Assembly (NCBI GenBank): GCA_963383645.1
Contig: OY726571.1
Location: 20,449,599 to 20,513,598, forward strand
DNA: 64,000 bases
DNA from: Muscardinus avellanarius
Taxonomy: Eukaryota > Chordata > Mammalia > Rodentia > Gliridae
Reading direction: 5' to 3'
The translations under genes and the position numbers were made by a program. Position 1 is the stretch's first letter; every line of letters starts with the position of its first letter. The notes beneath the pieces were generated by a model that was not told the origin of the DNA, did no database searches, and was given only the letters and a program-made list of their open reading frames with translations. This document shows positions 46,390-57,842 of the stretch, piece by piece.

Positions 46390-46870
46390 CCAAGAAGACA
46401 AACAGAAAGAGCTATCGCACAGTGTCGTCAAGGACAAATGCCACCAAAAATGAGCCGGACCTAGCTGCTTCCTGGATTCTGCTCAACAGGACTCTTTTTA
46501 GAATAAAGGTCACGCTTTCGGTGTGTGCGTGTAAATCAAGGAGTACCTGAAAGGGGGCCCCCTGTGCTTGTCTTTGTACATGGATAAGCACAGCCAAGGA
46601 CACTCGATAACTAGATTTTCTCCTCTATTATCAGGCTATTTCAGTATCAAGTGATTTGCCTGCCTGATTATATTGATTTTGTATCTTAGCAGCAGGTAGA
46701 AAGAATCAATGTGAAAAGGTCGGCATGTCAAGGGAAGCACTGCAAATCTTGGGCCGATTGTTGTAGGCATGAAAAATACACCTGGTTGCTGACACTGACA
46801 AGCTGAAGCCGGCTGAGCTTTCTCCACTCTACTTCCGTCCAGGCCGTTGCATTTTAATTACTGACTTACT
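46390..46870. other. Repeat-free block with retained CpGs
   Basis: About a dozen CpGs in 480 bp (gtgtcgtc, gccgga, cacgctttcgg, gtgcgtg, ggtcggc, ggccgatt, gccggct, ccgtcc, gccgttg) in a region where CpG is otherwise rare. It ends in gcattttaattactgac, a homeobox-like site. There is no convincing frame. It is a candidate regulatory or conserved element. Confidence 0.35.
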
Positions 46871-47067
46871 TTTGTAGTACATTGCCACTTAAATTCACAT
46901 TTAACAACTCTATAAATCTTTTTTGACACCATCACCTAACATTTTTCTTTTTCTTTAAGCCTCTTGTTGCTTGTACAATAAATGTTAGATATATGTGCAG
47001 CTGGGAGGGGGAGGTCCTTCGTATGAAATTTTTACTATTATGTTACTGTTTAGGGCTTCTGTTTATT

Positions 47068-47242
47068 TTGGTACTGGAGATTGAAACCAGAGGTGTTCTA
47101 CTGCTGAGCTATACCTCCAGATCTTTTATTTTTTTATTTTGAAACAAGACCTCTCTAAGTCGCTGAGGTTGGCCTCAAAACTGTGATCCTCCTCAGCCTC
47201 CCAAATACCAGGATTACAGGCATGCACCACCACACCTGGCTA
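47068..47242 (-). mobile_element. B1-dID SINE
   Basis: ttggtactggagattgaaacc, gctgagctatacctccagatc (ID half), tttgaaacaagacctctctaagtcgctgagg ... gcatgcaccaccacacctggc (B1 half). Confidence 0.9.
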
Positions 47243-47885
47243 TGATTTAGGTTTGACTCTCAAAGAATGAATAAGTAAAAAGCATATGTAAGTTTGGAGC
47301 AAAAACTCAATGGTCTAAGCCATACAATCTCAATGTAATTACTAGAGTATGAATGAAAATGCCTATCATTTGTATCATTCAGGATCTGAGCAGAGGAAAC
47401 ATTCAGAGGATTAACTGGTAAAACTTCAACGAAGAGATAATTATGAAGTTAGTTGAGAGGATGAAGCAAACAATCAGGGCCAGGTCAAATACCAAGTTTC
47501 AACCTAGAGCAATAAAGCCCATCACCTACCTTTAGGTAGAAGTCACAAGAAAGGACACAGTAACACTGGAGCCAAGGGCAGGCTTGCCTTTGGAAAGGCT
47601 TCCACCCCACTGGAGCTTTGGCCAAAGGCAGAGAGTGGCCACCCATAAAAAGCAGGGACAAGCTCCCTCAGCCTCTGAGCTGCAGGGCTCTTGGACCCCA
47701 GCTGGGTTTCCTGATCTCCAAATGCAACAGGAAGCTAGTCAGCAAGAAATACTGGTTATGGGGTTTGTAGGACCTTCCAAGGCACACAGCAGAGAAGAGA
47801 AATGCAGAGAAGAAATGGGAAATAGCAAGTTACAAATAAGCAGCAAAAACCAAAATGGTAGAACTGTTAGTTTAATGACTGGGAG
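47243..47885. other. Intronic sequence, unassigned
   Basis: 47480-47870 is G+C-richer (ggagccaagggcaggcttgcc; cagcctctgagctgcagggctc). It may be an old LTR or L1 part, but I cannot place it. The 103-codon frame at 47584-47895 runs into the next SINE. Confidence 0.3.
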
Positions 47886-48022
47886 TTGGGCGTGATAGCA
47901 CACACCTGAGGCCCTCTGCAACTTAATAAGATCCCTTTTCAAAATAAAAAATAAAATAGGGGTAGGGGTGTAGATCAGTGGTAGAATGACCCTGGGTTTA
48001 ATTCTCAATGCTACCTCAACAC
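47886..48022 (+). mobile_element. B1-dID SINE with internal deletion
   Basis: agttgggcgtgatagcacacacctg jumps straight to aggccctctgcaacttaataag, so about 75 bases of the B1 half are lost. The right half is aggggtaggggtgtagatcagtggtagaatgaccctgggtttaatt. Confidence 0.87.
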
Positions 48023-48268
48023 ACACACATACGCACAGAGTCCTGGGTGAATGTTCACAGACCAGGAATAGTAGATTTGCATATTGCAGAACCAATTATT
48101 CTCTAAGACAAATGAGAGAAGATAGAGATCAGTCCAATAAACAAATGAAATGACAAAGAAATTCATTTGAAGTCAGAATAGCTAGCGAGTCAGTACATGA
48201 ATAGCCATGATCCTGAGGGAAAAAAAGTTGATAGCATACATTTCTCTTCACTAAAAGCAGACCAACTT

Positions 48269-48269
48269 C

Positions 48270-48317
<48 letters not shown>
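48269..48317. repeat. (TTG)16 microsatellite in a SINE tail
   Basis: TTG trinucleotides, A-tail derived. They appear as poly-Leu or poly-Asn in translated frames. Confidence 0.97.
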
Positions 48318-48512
48318 ATTGCTGTTCTTTTGTTTGTTTTGTTTTGTGGTACTGGGGATTGATCCCAGAGGCATTTTTATACCCCAGCCCCATTAAATTT
48401 TTTATTTGGAAGTAGAGTCTCACTAAGTTGCTGAGATAAGCTTTGAACCTGCAATACTCCCGTCCCAGCCTCCCAAGTACTAGGGTTAAAAGCATGCACT
48501 ACCATGCCAGGC
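48318..48512 (-). mobile_element. B1-dID SINE
   Basis: tgtggtactggggattgatcccagaggc ... tgcaatactcccgtcccagcctcccaagtactagggtt ... atgcactaccatgccaggct. Confidence 0.92.
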
Positions 48513-48525
48513 TCTGAGAGTATTA

Positions 48526-49815
48526 ACTTCAACAGCCTTTTCAACAAATGGTGCTGGGAGAACTGGCTAACCATTTGTAAAAAGATAAATCTAAACTCCT
48601 ATATCTCACCATGCACAGGAATCAACTCAAGATGGATCAAAGACTTAGAAATTAGACCTGAGACTGTGAAGTTAGTAGAGGAGAGCATAGGTTCAACACT
48701 ACAACATATTGGCACAGGCAATAACTTTCTCAACAAAACCTCCAAAGCTCAGGAAATTAAAGCAAGAATAAACAAGTGGGATAACATCAAACTAAAAAGT
48801 TTCTTCTCATCAAAGGAGACTATCAATAACCTAAAGAGGAAGCCTACAGAATGGGAAAAAATCTTTACCAACCACCACTCTGATAGGGGGCTAATATCCA
48901 GAATATACAAAGAGCTCAAAAGACTCTATACTAGCAAAACAAACAACCCAATCAAGAAATGGGCAAATGAACTAAATAGACACTTCACAAGAGATACAAA
49001 GGGCCAATAGATACATGACAAGATGTTCTACATCACTGGCCATCAGGGAGATGCAAATCAATTCCATCTAACCCCAGTCAGAGTGGCAAGCATAAAGAAA
49101 TCAAATAACAACAAATGCTGGCGAGGATGTGGGGAAGAGGAACTCTTTTACACTGTTGGTGGGAATGCAAACTAGTTCAGCCACTATGGAGATCTGTGTG
49201 GAGATTCCTAACAAAGGTGGGAATAGATACCATATGATCCCGTTATACCACTCCTGGGTATCTTTCCAAAGGGACTGAATTCAGAGAACTACAGCAACAT
49301 ATGCATTCCTATGTTCATAGCAGCACAATTTGTAATAGCCAAAATATGGAACCAACCCAGATCTCCATCAACAGATGAATGGATAGCAAAACTTTGGGAA
49401 ATACACACAATGGAATTCTATTCAGCCATAAAGAAGAACAAAATTATACCATTTCCAAGAAGATGGAAAGTCCTGGAGAACATCATGTTAAGTGAGATCA
49501 GCCAAGCACAGAAGGAGAAGGTATATATGTTTCCTCCAATATGCCCAAACTAGAAAACACAGAGGATACCAGTGGGACTCCAGATAATGGAGGGGAAATA
49601 TCAGCAAAGTTTGAATGAAAAGATAGGAGAGGAGGAAGGCTGATCTTGATGAATGAGGGTCTACATCTGAACATGTGTAAAATTATGAATATGACATGGT
49701 TAACCTGGACAACCATTGGTGGGAGGGGGGAAGGGAAAATGGGGGTGGGGGGAGAGGGCACCAAATATAGTTTAAATGTATACCATTTATGTTCAATAAA
49801 AAATTTGTTAAAAAA
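48526..49815 (+). mobile_element. 5'-truncated L1, C-terminal ORF2 and 3' UTR
   Basis: Starts at 'caacagccttttcaacaaatggtgctggg' in ORF2. It is open to 49008, then broken by indels near 49000 and 49060-49130, and open again at 49311-49553 (MFIAAQFVIAKIWNQPRSP ... MFPPICPN). The 3' UTR holds a G-rich run (ggtgggaggggggaag...gggggtggggggag, 49719-49757) and ends 'atttatgttcaataaaaaatttg'. It is the same subfamily as the L1 in the 38.7-kb chimera and different from the one at 32.1 kb. I could not find a clear target-site duplication. Confidence 0.95.
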
Positions 49816-51324
49816 TAAATAAAAGACAGATATATCTGGAAAACAAAAGATGCTAAGAAGCACACATGGGGTTGGTGGGTGATGACTGGGAATCGAACCG
49901 AGGGTCATTCTGAGTTGAGCCAGATGTTGATATTACCAAATATTTAAATGCAGTTAAATTGATGTGCTTACAACATAAGTGGGAAACATGTTACATTTCA
50001 CCAAAGAAGTTGAGTTTAAAAAAACAGTCAAATTCTATAAGCATGAAAAAGAAATAACTGAAATTATGAACAATTCAATAGATTGGATTAGACCGGAGAT
50101 TGACAAACCACAGCATATGTTTGAAATCTGACCCACTCCTTGTTTTCATAATCTTTAAATATAATTATGCCAATCTGATTACCTGTTGTACAGAGGTGCT
50201 TTAATGCTAAGTTCAGCATTCCCTATCTGTAGACAAGACTATCTGTCCCACAAAGAATAAAATATTAACAATATGACTTTATCCATATACAGAATGGCCT
50301 GTGAATTAGACAACAAAGAACTGATTGGGACATAGTTCAGGAGAAAATTTTCAGAATGAAGTATCAAAAACTTTTACAAAATAAGAATAAAGAAGGAGTA
50401 TAAGCTGGGACATTGGTCTTAGTAACAGTCAAAATGATGTAGAATGACAGTTGAAGAAACAAGGAAGAAAGCAGTGCTGCTGTAATACTTGAAATAAATG
50501 CTGAGACTTATGAAAAAGTAATCCGATGTTTCATGCTAGAGATTCAAGCATTATTTTTGATGTCAAGCAGAGGATTATGAACAAATTAAAACCATATAGG
50601 CACATATAATATATGACAAAATGAAAACATTAAAAGCCCAAAATGCAGCTTGGAGGAGGTGAGGGAACAGGGTAGGTTTGCTTTCAAAGAGGTAGCAATA
50701 AAAATGAATTTTAAGAGTAGACTTCATTCAAAGGATACAAGCCGGAAGTTCATGTATAGAGAACATAAAAAGTCTGAAAGACAGTCACAGCCAAAACAAA
50801 CTTGCTATCCATATACTTCAAATTGAAGAATAATTATCTTCAACAAAACTAAAATGGAGAGCATTCATCTATAGCAGCTTCAATTAGAAACTGACTAAAA
50901 GTAGTTCTTCAGGTAGGAGGATAGGATAATGGGGAAAGCACTGAAATTCAGTATAAAAAAAGAATAATGGAAAGAAACTATATGTATGTAATCTAAATGC
51001 ATACGGACTATATAAAGCGATAACATCTCTTAGAGACCAAAATAGGCATAATTAAAATGTATGATTTATGCATCATCTCTGACCCAGAAATTTTATTTCT
51101 AAATATATATCTAAGATATATGTGTATACACACATCAAAAGTCACAAAGAAGAAAAGTCATCACAATTTACATTCTCAAATATAGGAACAAATTGTAAAA
51201 GTAGCTCCACACAGGCACTCTGTGTACAGTTAAGATATAGAAAAAAAAATAATTAGATTGATTCACTTTAAAAATGAAAACAAGTCAGATAAATTGCATA
51301 AACATTTACATTTTGAAGCCCACC
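49816..51324. other. Intronic sequence, mostly unassigned
   Basis: Contains the ancient repeat at 50090-50300. The rest is AT-rich and single-copy in appearance. Confidence 0.35.
50090..50300 (+). mobile_element. Ancient dispersed repeat, same class as 23445-23611
   Basis: 'gaccggagattgacaaaccacagcatatg', 'ctgacccactccttgttttcataatctttaaa' and 'cccacaaagaataaaatattaacaatatgac' follow the same mammalian-wide consensus over a longer span. Family name not certain. Confidence 0.45.
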
Positions 51325-51468
51325 ATGGCACCAGGAGAAGTGACACACACCTGTAATACCAATACCTGGGAGGCTGAGATAGGAGGACCGCAGCCTCAAG
51401 GCCAGCCTCAGAAAATTAGGCATGTACTCAAAACTAGTGAGACGTTGTTTCAAAATAAAAATAAGACA
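51325..51468 (+). mobile_element. B1-dID SINE, left part (split by an L1 tail)
   Basis: catggcaccaggagaagtgacacacacctgtaatacc ... gtgagacgttgtttcaaaataaaaataag. The ID half reappears at 51728, beyond the L1 fragment. Confidence 0.8.
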
Positions 51469-51469
51469 T

Positions 51470-51725
51470 AATGGAGGAGATCCTCAATGGACCCAGGGAT
51501 GGAGGGTAGGGGAGGAAGAAGGCTGAGCTTTATTGATGGAAATGCTACCTGAGATTATATGTATACATGTGAATATAACATTGTTAACCTGGACATTTGG
51601 TATTAAAAGGGAGGGAAAAGGGGAGGTGAGGGGGGAGCATACCAAGTCCTGTGTTGTCAACACGATCCACAATATGATATAAAACTATAATGTACCAATT
51701 AAAAATAAATAAAAATAAATAAAAC
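51470..51725 (+). mobile_element. L1 3' UTR fragment inserted in a SINE
   Basis: 'gatggagggtaggggaggaagaaggctgagc', 'atataacattgttaacctgg' and 'aaaactataatgtaccaattaaaaataaataaa' mark an L1 3' UTR with A-rich tail, truncated to about 250 bp. Confidence 0.85.
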
Positions 51726-51766
51726 AAGCCTGAGGGTATAGCTCAGAGGTAGAATGCCCCTGGGTT
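51726..51766 (+). mobile_element. ID half of the split SINE
   Basis: agcctgagggtatagctcagaggtagaatgcccctgggttt completes the SINE that starts at 51325. It is cut by the next SINE. Confidence 0.8.
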
Positions 51767-51963
51767 TGGCTGTGTGGGTGATGCACACCAGTGATCTCAG
51801 TACTTTGTAGTCTGAGACAGGAGGATCACAGGTTCTCAGCCACTCTAAAAAATTAGGGAGGCCCTTGACAACTTAGTGAGACCCTGTTTCAAAATTAAAA
51901 ATAAAAGAAGTCTGGGACTGTAACTCAGAGGCAGAATGCCCCTGGGTTCAATCCCCAGTGCCA
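51767..51963 (+). mobile_element. B1-dID SINE
   Basis: ggctgtgtgggtgatgcacacc ... gagaccctgtttcaaaattaaaaataaaagaagtctgggactgtaactcagaggcagaatgcccctgggttcaatccccagtgcca; the tail is the GAAA tract. Confidence 0.92.
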
Positions 51964-52108
51964 AAACAAAAAGAAAGGAAGAGAAAAGAGAGAGGGAAAA
52001 AGGAAAAGAGGGAGGAAAGGAAGGAAAGTAGACAGAAAGAGAAAGAGAAAGACAGAAAGAAAGAGAGAAAGAAAGAAAGAAAGAAAGAAAGAGAAAGAAA
52101 GAAATATA
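51964..52108. repeat. Polypurine (GAAA/GAGA/GGAA)n tract
   Basis: About 145 bases of nearly pure A/G on the plus strand, ending in (GAAA)n. It grew from a SINE tail. Confidence 0.95.
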
Positions 52109-52940
52109 ACCACCATAGCATTAAAGATTTGAAAAACTTAGAGGTACCTAATCCCATATGGGGACAAATATTTCCTAGAATAAAATGAGCCCTTGCTGAC
52201 TTGCACAGTGGGGTCCATGGTGGATGCAAGAGAAAAAGCTGCCATGAGAAAAGAATGGAGAAACCTGCCACCTGAGCACTGGCAAGCAGAAACAAAATTC
52301 TGAAGAGTCCTGGTCACAAAGTGCACCCTCCCCAGCCTGCTAATATTTTTCCTCAGGATTATCGTGTACCCTTCCATGAGGAAGGCTGAGAGCTGGGCAG
52401 GAGGAAAGGTCAACTCTCAAGTGCACACGCAGGAAAAGAAAGCAAAAGTCTGGATCAGAGAGAGCAACCCAGTGAGTGTCGCTGCGCCCCGTGGTACACA
52501 GGGCCTACATGGAGCGTTGGGTTAGATCCAGCACCAAACCAAAATCAAGGCCAGAAAGTGGAGAGTGCGTACCCAGGCTTTGAGCATGTACAAAGCAGCG
52601 ACCCGCTGAAGTTTGGAGACAGAGAAGTAGGGTGAGAATGACTTTTTCTCCCAGGAGATAGAAACCCCCAGGGGTGATATGGGAGAGCAAAATGCATTCC
52701 CAGGCACCCCAAGGACTGAGGGCAACACTGTCATGCAGAAAGAGCTCACCAGAGCTGCCGATGCAAAAAACATCCCAGGGAACATACTGGTTTCATGTTA
52801 GAAACCTTTGAAGCCAACTGAGACTGGAGTCTAAAGCTCCAGAAGCCTGGAGCCAGCACAAATCAAAATGACAGGGACTGGCCTCTACTTTGTTGGCAAG
52901 ACAGAGAGAGTTGAAGGACCAGCACCTACCTCGGTCTCTA
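52109..52940. other. G+C-rich block of unknown origin
   Basis: Compositionally distinct: CpGs such as gtgtcgctgcgccccgtgg, gcagcgacccgctg, gagtgcgtaccc and gtgcacacgcagg. No frame above 91 codons and no family recognised. It could be an L1 5' region, an LTR or internal retroviral remnant, or unique DNA. Confidence 0.35.
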
Positions 52941-55005
52941 CTACTGTTTGACTTTAAATATTTGATATGCTAGATACTATGCCCCATAATAAGAAGCACT
53001 TGACTCTCATGGTCAGATCAATTATTTCAGCTCTTATCTCTTGATTGAATAGTTATTTCAATGCACAATACCCATTTATATTTGCCCACCTGTCTGGATT
53101 CTGCTATGCAATAATGATTGAATGTGATATTTTTCTATGCACTTATGATTATAATTAATCCAAAATATAAACTGGCTAGCTCCAGAGGCTAAAAAGGATT
53201 TCATAGCTTACATAGCAGAATGAGAATCACACCTCTTCTTTAAAAGTTTCCAATCAGAATATCTCCATAATCAGTTATAAATCCAATGTAATTATCTTTT
53301 TACCTCCCTTTCAGTTGCTGTTCCATTAGATTTCAAAAAATGCCTATCTTTAAAGTTCACCTCTAATTAAACCAAATTCATCCTAATGATACCTAGAAAT
53401 ACCCATATTACTCATGGAAAAGTGCTGTGACGTGTAAGCTGAAAAGTCCCTGTGAATAGCTTATGTCTTAAGAGATTGTCTCATTTATTTTGACTGTGTC
53501 TATATTTTATGATTGCTTATGTAGCATTTTCAACTTTAAAATTAATGTCAATGAATCCTTCTGCACACCAGCTGCCATCCTAGTTAAATCTTAAATAGAC
53601 AAATTGCTCATATTTCATGTACCAGTTATTCTTGAAAAAGCTTCATCAAAGTGGTATTATGCCCTGCTTTACAAGTATGTTGAGTTCTTTTTCTACCAGG
53701 AAAAAAAAGGACAAGTTGGCATTTCTTGCTCAGAAAGCCTAAATGCTAGTTTCTTTAGGCTATTCTGCTACTTTCTAAATACTCAAATGTCAACGGCAAA
53801 TCTATGAGAAGGGATTTAACATAATCCACACCAACTTTCCAATTTTTATCACCCCTTCTTTTCTATTATCCCCTCCAGCTTCAATCCCTTCTTACCTGGG
53901 CTTTGATTACTTCAGGCTCTTAGTGGACTCTCGGCAACCAATCCCGGCTGTTCTGATTTATCCACATGCCCAGAAGTCTGAGCTAAATAGACAAGTTCAT
54001 CACAGCTCCCCAGTGGATGAGAGGTGCACAAATAGCTGTACTATACAAAAGCTAGCTCGCTGCAATTTTATGTTCTGAACTAGAAGAGAGGGGAAAAAGG
54101 ACCATTTCATTTCAACTATGGAGAACCACAAGAATGATTTGTAACGGCAATTCTGGAGTTAAATCGGAGTACAATTTTTATCAGTTCAGGGAAGCTGTAG
54201 GCTCTAAGATGGGAGAGAACAGTGCCTCAAAAAACTCCCACATATAGGATATGGTCAGAAATGAAAATAGGAACAAGACAGGACTTGAGTGAAAAGACAG
54301 AATAGATAAATTCTAATAAATACCTGTAATGATGATTGGATATTCCTGGACCTTATAAGTAACATATGCTTTGACATTTATTGGAGTTTTCAGAAAGGCA
54401 AATTTAATTTAACCAAATAATCATCTCTGAAATAATTTCTGGTGAGGCCATTTAAACTATAATGAGGAATGCTTACATTATTAAATAGCAAGTGTAGCAA
54501 ACTACAAGTCAATACCTGAAGGAGAAAATTGGTCCTGGGTTGGTTTGTTTGCTGCCCACCCTAAAATCAGTGAATGTAAAGTGTTTTTTTTTTTTTATCA
54601 GAAATGTCATATCTGTCATTTAGTAGAATACTCATTATTCCCTGTTGTGTTCTGTATTTAACAATCTTCACTTCCTGGATAAGCCCTGAAGGCATGTGGC
54701 TTGTGATCTTGTATGATCATCACTACTGGCAACTAACATTATTTTCCTTCTCACCAGTGCTCCAAAGGTGTTACTCAATACAAAAAGAAGAAAAAAAAAG
54801 AAGCAGCATTCTTTGCTAATGAAAATAACTTTACTAAAAAGGTTAAATGATATCCACTGAAATCTTTTATTATTAAAACAATATATATCAAATTGTATGC
54901 ATGTTCAGTTTTATGTTTCAATAAGTAAGTGTCTAAATGTGCTAACAGGCTTTCTTTCTTTTCTTGAATACTATATACAGTTTCAAACTTAGTCCTAATG
55001 TTAAG
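52941..55005. other. Intronic sequence, no feature recognised
   Basis: 2 kb with no repeat motif beyond short homopolymers. Confidence 0.4.
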
Positions 55006-55009
55006 GGGT

Positions 55010-55270
55010 TCAAGAGCATTGTGGTTAACATGATAGCTTTGGGATCCAGGCTCCTTTATTTGGATACTTGGTCTGCTGTTTTCTAGCTATGCAAATCTCA
55101 ACCAGCTACTCATATAGGCCGTGCCATGGACTTCAAAACATAAAATAGGCTGAGAGTATTTAATCCTAGAGGGTTGTGTGAAGATTAGATGAGCTAATAT
55201 CTAAAGATCTTATAATAGTACATAATGCATAATAAGGTTATATGCATTTTAGATATTATAATTATTATTA
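55010..55270 (+). mobile_element. MIR, nearly full length
   Basis: 'gagcattgtggttaacatgatagctttgggatccaggctcc', 'ttttctagctatgcaaatctcaacca', 'gagggttgtgtgaagattagatgagctaatat' and 'aatagtacataatgcataataagg' follow the MIR consensus end to end. Confidence 0.8.
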
Positions 55271-55325
55271 ATATTTATATCCAAAGAGCATCTGTAAAAA
55301 CATTGATGGTCCTGAATGTGCAATA

Positions 55326-55332
<7 letters not shown>

Positions 55333-55371
<39 letters not shown>
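55333..55371. repeat. (TA)19 microsatellite at a SINE tail
   Basis: Pure TA run replacing the expected A tail of the next SINE. Confidence 0.95.
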
Positions 55372-55375
<4 letters not shown>

Positions 55376-55563
55376 CGTACTGGGGTTCCTGGAAACCCTC
55401 TGCCTTTGGACTACACTCCCAGACCTATCTTTTATATAGTTTTTATTTGGAAACAATGTCTCTTAAACCAGCGCAGCTGGCTTCGAACCTGCACAATCCG
55501 CAATCCTCCTGTCTCTGCCTCCCAAGAGTGTGGATTAAAAGTGTGCACCACCACGCCTGGCTT
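55372..55563 (-). mobile_element. SINE of the 'ttccagg' subfamily, older copy
   Basis: tcgtactggggttcctggaaacc, ggactacactcccagacctatc, ggaaacaatgtctcttaaaccagcgcagctggcttcgaacctgc ... caccaccacgcctggc. ttaattat recurs on both sides (55326-55333, 55562-55569). Confidence 0.93.
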
Positions 55564-55569
55564 AATTAT

Positions 55570-57080
55570 TATAATTTTAAAATATAATCAATTATTTAAA
55601 TATGTACTTATTGTTTTAAGTAGTTATTTCTGTTAGCATACTTAGTCAAGAAATAATATAGATTTTTGTCTTGCTCTCATTTTTAGGATATGAGACTAAA
55701 TTTATTATTAACTGCACATTTTGATAGATATTACACTTTTAGGCAATAGCAAACATGAATTTAAATTTTTATAACCTCATTTTAGCATGAGTACATTCTT
55801 AAAAGTTTTTAGTACAAGCTATGGTTATCATCACATTAATGAGTGTTCACTTACTTTACAATTCAGAGCCTGCAGAGTAGATAGCTATTATTCTTAGCAT
55901 TGTCATTTATTTTCCATATTGGTACCATCATAGTTTAAATAAAGATGGATTCTCTCACTAACCTAGAGGTATCAAATCTTTATTTTCTTAAATGTAAGAA
56001 TGCCTAGGTCCATTGGCATATTGGTATTAGCTGCACATTTAGATATCAATTCTACAGGTCCAGAAACCATACCTTTGCACTGAAAAAAAAATCAACATTA
56101 AAAGTTAAATATTTTTCTTAATTAAAGTTAGTAATGAAGAAAAGATACCCACATTATATCTAATGCACATTTTATATTTTATTAAACCAATTTCCCGTGT
56201 TTTCTTCTGCTATGCTTTAATTGGTACATTATAGTTTCATATCATAATGCAGTTAGTTCAGAGTGATAGTGACATACATGCACACAGTATTTAAATGATG
56301 TACAATTCCTAGGTATGTGTGTGGCCAAAGCGTTTCTAGAGTATTGCCATTTGTCACACGGAATTTATCCAGGTTAAGGTAGCTTAGCCTTTATAAATGG
56401 CTCTTATTTCTCTCTTTAGATTACAATATGGATAATCATAACCTCTTTAAAGAGCTTCTGATTTAGCCAGTTCTCATCTCTTCCTGTCAGCAGCCCTGTT
56501 GTGTCCTTCCCTGAGTTCTGCACTATCATGTTAAATGAGAGATGTCAGGATCCTTTGTGTTTCATACACAGATTTCTCCTTTGGTTTTCAAATAAAGATA
56601 TGAATGTGAATGAGATTAAGTTTCCAAGTTTAGAGCTAACTCAAATGATAAGAAGCAATAGCAGATAAGAGGAAAACACAGAAACAAATAGTGGCGGGCA
56701 AATTTTTATCTGACAATTTTGTGTATTCTGTGATTGCATAACAAAATTTTGTTATATATATTTCTACTTTCAGGTAAATGTTATCAGTAGGATTCATGTT
56801 CATCTATTAACCTCATGTTTTCTTTTATTCTTAGAGAATAAAGACAGTATTTATAGCCTGCTGTTCCAAACATTTCACTAATACAGCTATTTTAAAACTT
56901 CTTACAAACTGAACCCACTAAGAATATATGCCTATGAGGTTTTAATCCAGGTAATTTTAATATATTAATTCGTACTATCCTTAACAAATATGTCATAAAT
57001 ATCATTAATACATATTATATACAAAATGTAAAATCACTCATATAATGAAAAATAACTACAAAATAATACATCAAAAAGTC
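55570..57080. other. AT-rich intronic sequence with a possible L1 tail
   Basis: 56215-56300 (ttaattggtacattatagtttcatatc) looks like a reversed L1 3' end, low confidence. Nothing else recognised. Confidence 0.35.
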
Positions 57081-57083
57081 TGT

Positions 57084-57274
57084 GCCAGGCATGGTGGCAC
57101 ACACACCAGCATTTGAGAGGCTGAGACAGGAGGATCCTGGTTTGTGGAGAGCATCAGGTACTTAGGCTTTCTGAAACTTAGTGAAAAACTGTTTCAAAAA
57201 AATTAAAAAAGAATAAAAAATAGGGCTGGAGTTGAAATTCAGAGTTAGAATTCCCCTAGATTCCATCCCTAATA

Positions 57275-57275
<1 letters not shown>
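57084..57275 (+). mobile_element. B1-dID SINE
   Basis: tgccaggcatggtggcacacacacc ... gaataaaaaatagggctggagttgaaattcagagttagaattcccctagattccatccctaatacc; CA tail follows. Confidence 0.9.

Positions 57276-57317
<42 letters not shown>
57276..57317. repeat. (CA)21 microsatellite in a SINE tail
   Basis: Uninterrupted CA units. Confidence 0.97.
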
Positions 57318-57320
<3 letters not shown>

Positions 57321-57392
57321 CCACAAAGGATTGAATTATAGTATATTATATGATAAGCATGTCACTAGAAAAACTGAGATCCTAATATTCTT

Positions 57393-57842
57393 TGATGGGG
57401 TGTGTCTATACAGCACCTAAGGAGATTCGGCCTGAGCGGCCTACGGCCTAAGTCAAAACTTTAAGTAAAGTGATTCAGCGAAAAAAGGGCAAAGATGGCG
57501 CCTGGAGGAAGCTAGGAAGGCGTGGTTTCCCCATTCATTATGGGTGGGGAGACTGAGCGGATTTTCCCTTTCTACCTTTAAAGGAGCTTTCCGCACACAT
57601 GAATGGCTCATGTACTGGCCTGGGATTGGCTGTAAACTACGTGCTAGTGATCTTTATCCCGGATAGGCTAGGCTCTTTCTCATGGAAATTCCCCTCGTGG
57701 CTTAGTACTATATAAAGAATGGCTTGGAGAGAAATAAATGAGATCTCGCTTGACTTGACTCCCGGCTCGTGGGTTTGTGTTCGAGTCGTCGGTACTCATC
57801 ATCTCTCCAAGCCCCGTCAGCTGTCGGGCTGGATTCCTGACA
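57393..57842 (+). mobile_element. Solo LTR, endogenous retrovirus class II (ERV2/IAP-like)
   Basis: A 450-bp element starts TG and ends CA, flanked by a perfect 6-base duplication, attctt (57387-57392 and 57843-57848). Six-base duplications are typical of class II (betaretrovirus/IAP-like) integration. Inside are a TATA box (ctatataaag, 57707-57716), AATAAA (57733-57738) and a YY1-type site (aagatggcg, 57492-57500), all on the plus strand. It is CpG-rich compared with the intron. There is no internal viral sequence, so it results from recombination between two LTRs. It is antisense to SPOCK3. The sciurid family name is unknown to me. Confidence 0.88.
57708..57716 (+). promoter_or_regulatory. 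LTR TATA box
   Basis: tatataaag, preceded by a CCAAT-poor, G+C-mixed U3. AATAAA follows only about 17 bases later, so the R region must be short. Whether it is active is unknown. Confidence 0.6.

Noticed and set aside
48129..48495. Poly-Leu, poly-Thr and poly-Asn frames
   Set aside because: Different readings of the (TTG)n microsatellite.
48504..49010. 168-codon frame
   Set aside because: L1 ORF2 fragment, broken by indels soon afterwards.
48318..49815. SINE-L1 chimera at 48.3-49.8 kb
   Set aside because: The SINE is in the opposite orientation to the L1 and no shared duplication was found, unlike the 38.6-kb element.
57393..57842. CpG-rich region as a CpG island promoter of a host gene
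   Set aside because: TG...CA ends with an exact 6-bp duplication show it is a retroviral LTR.
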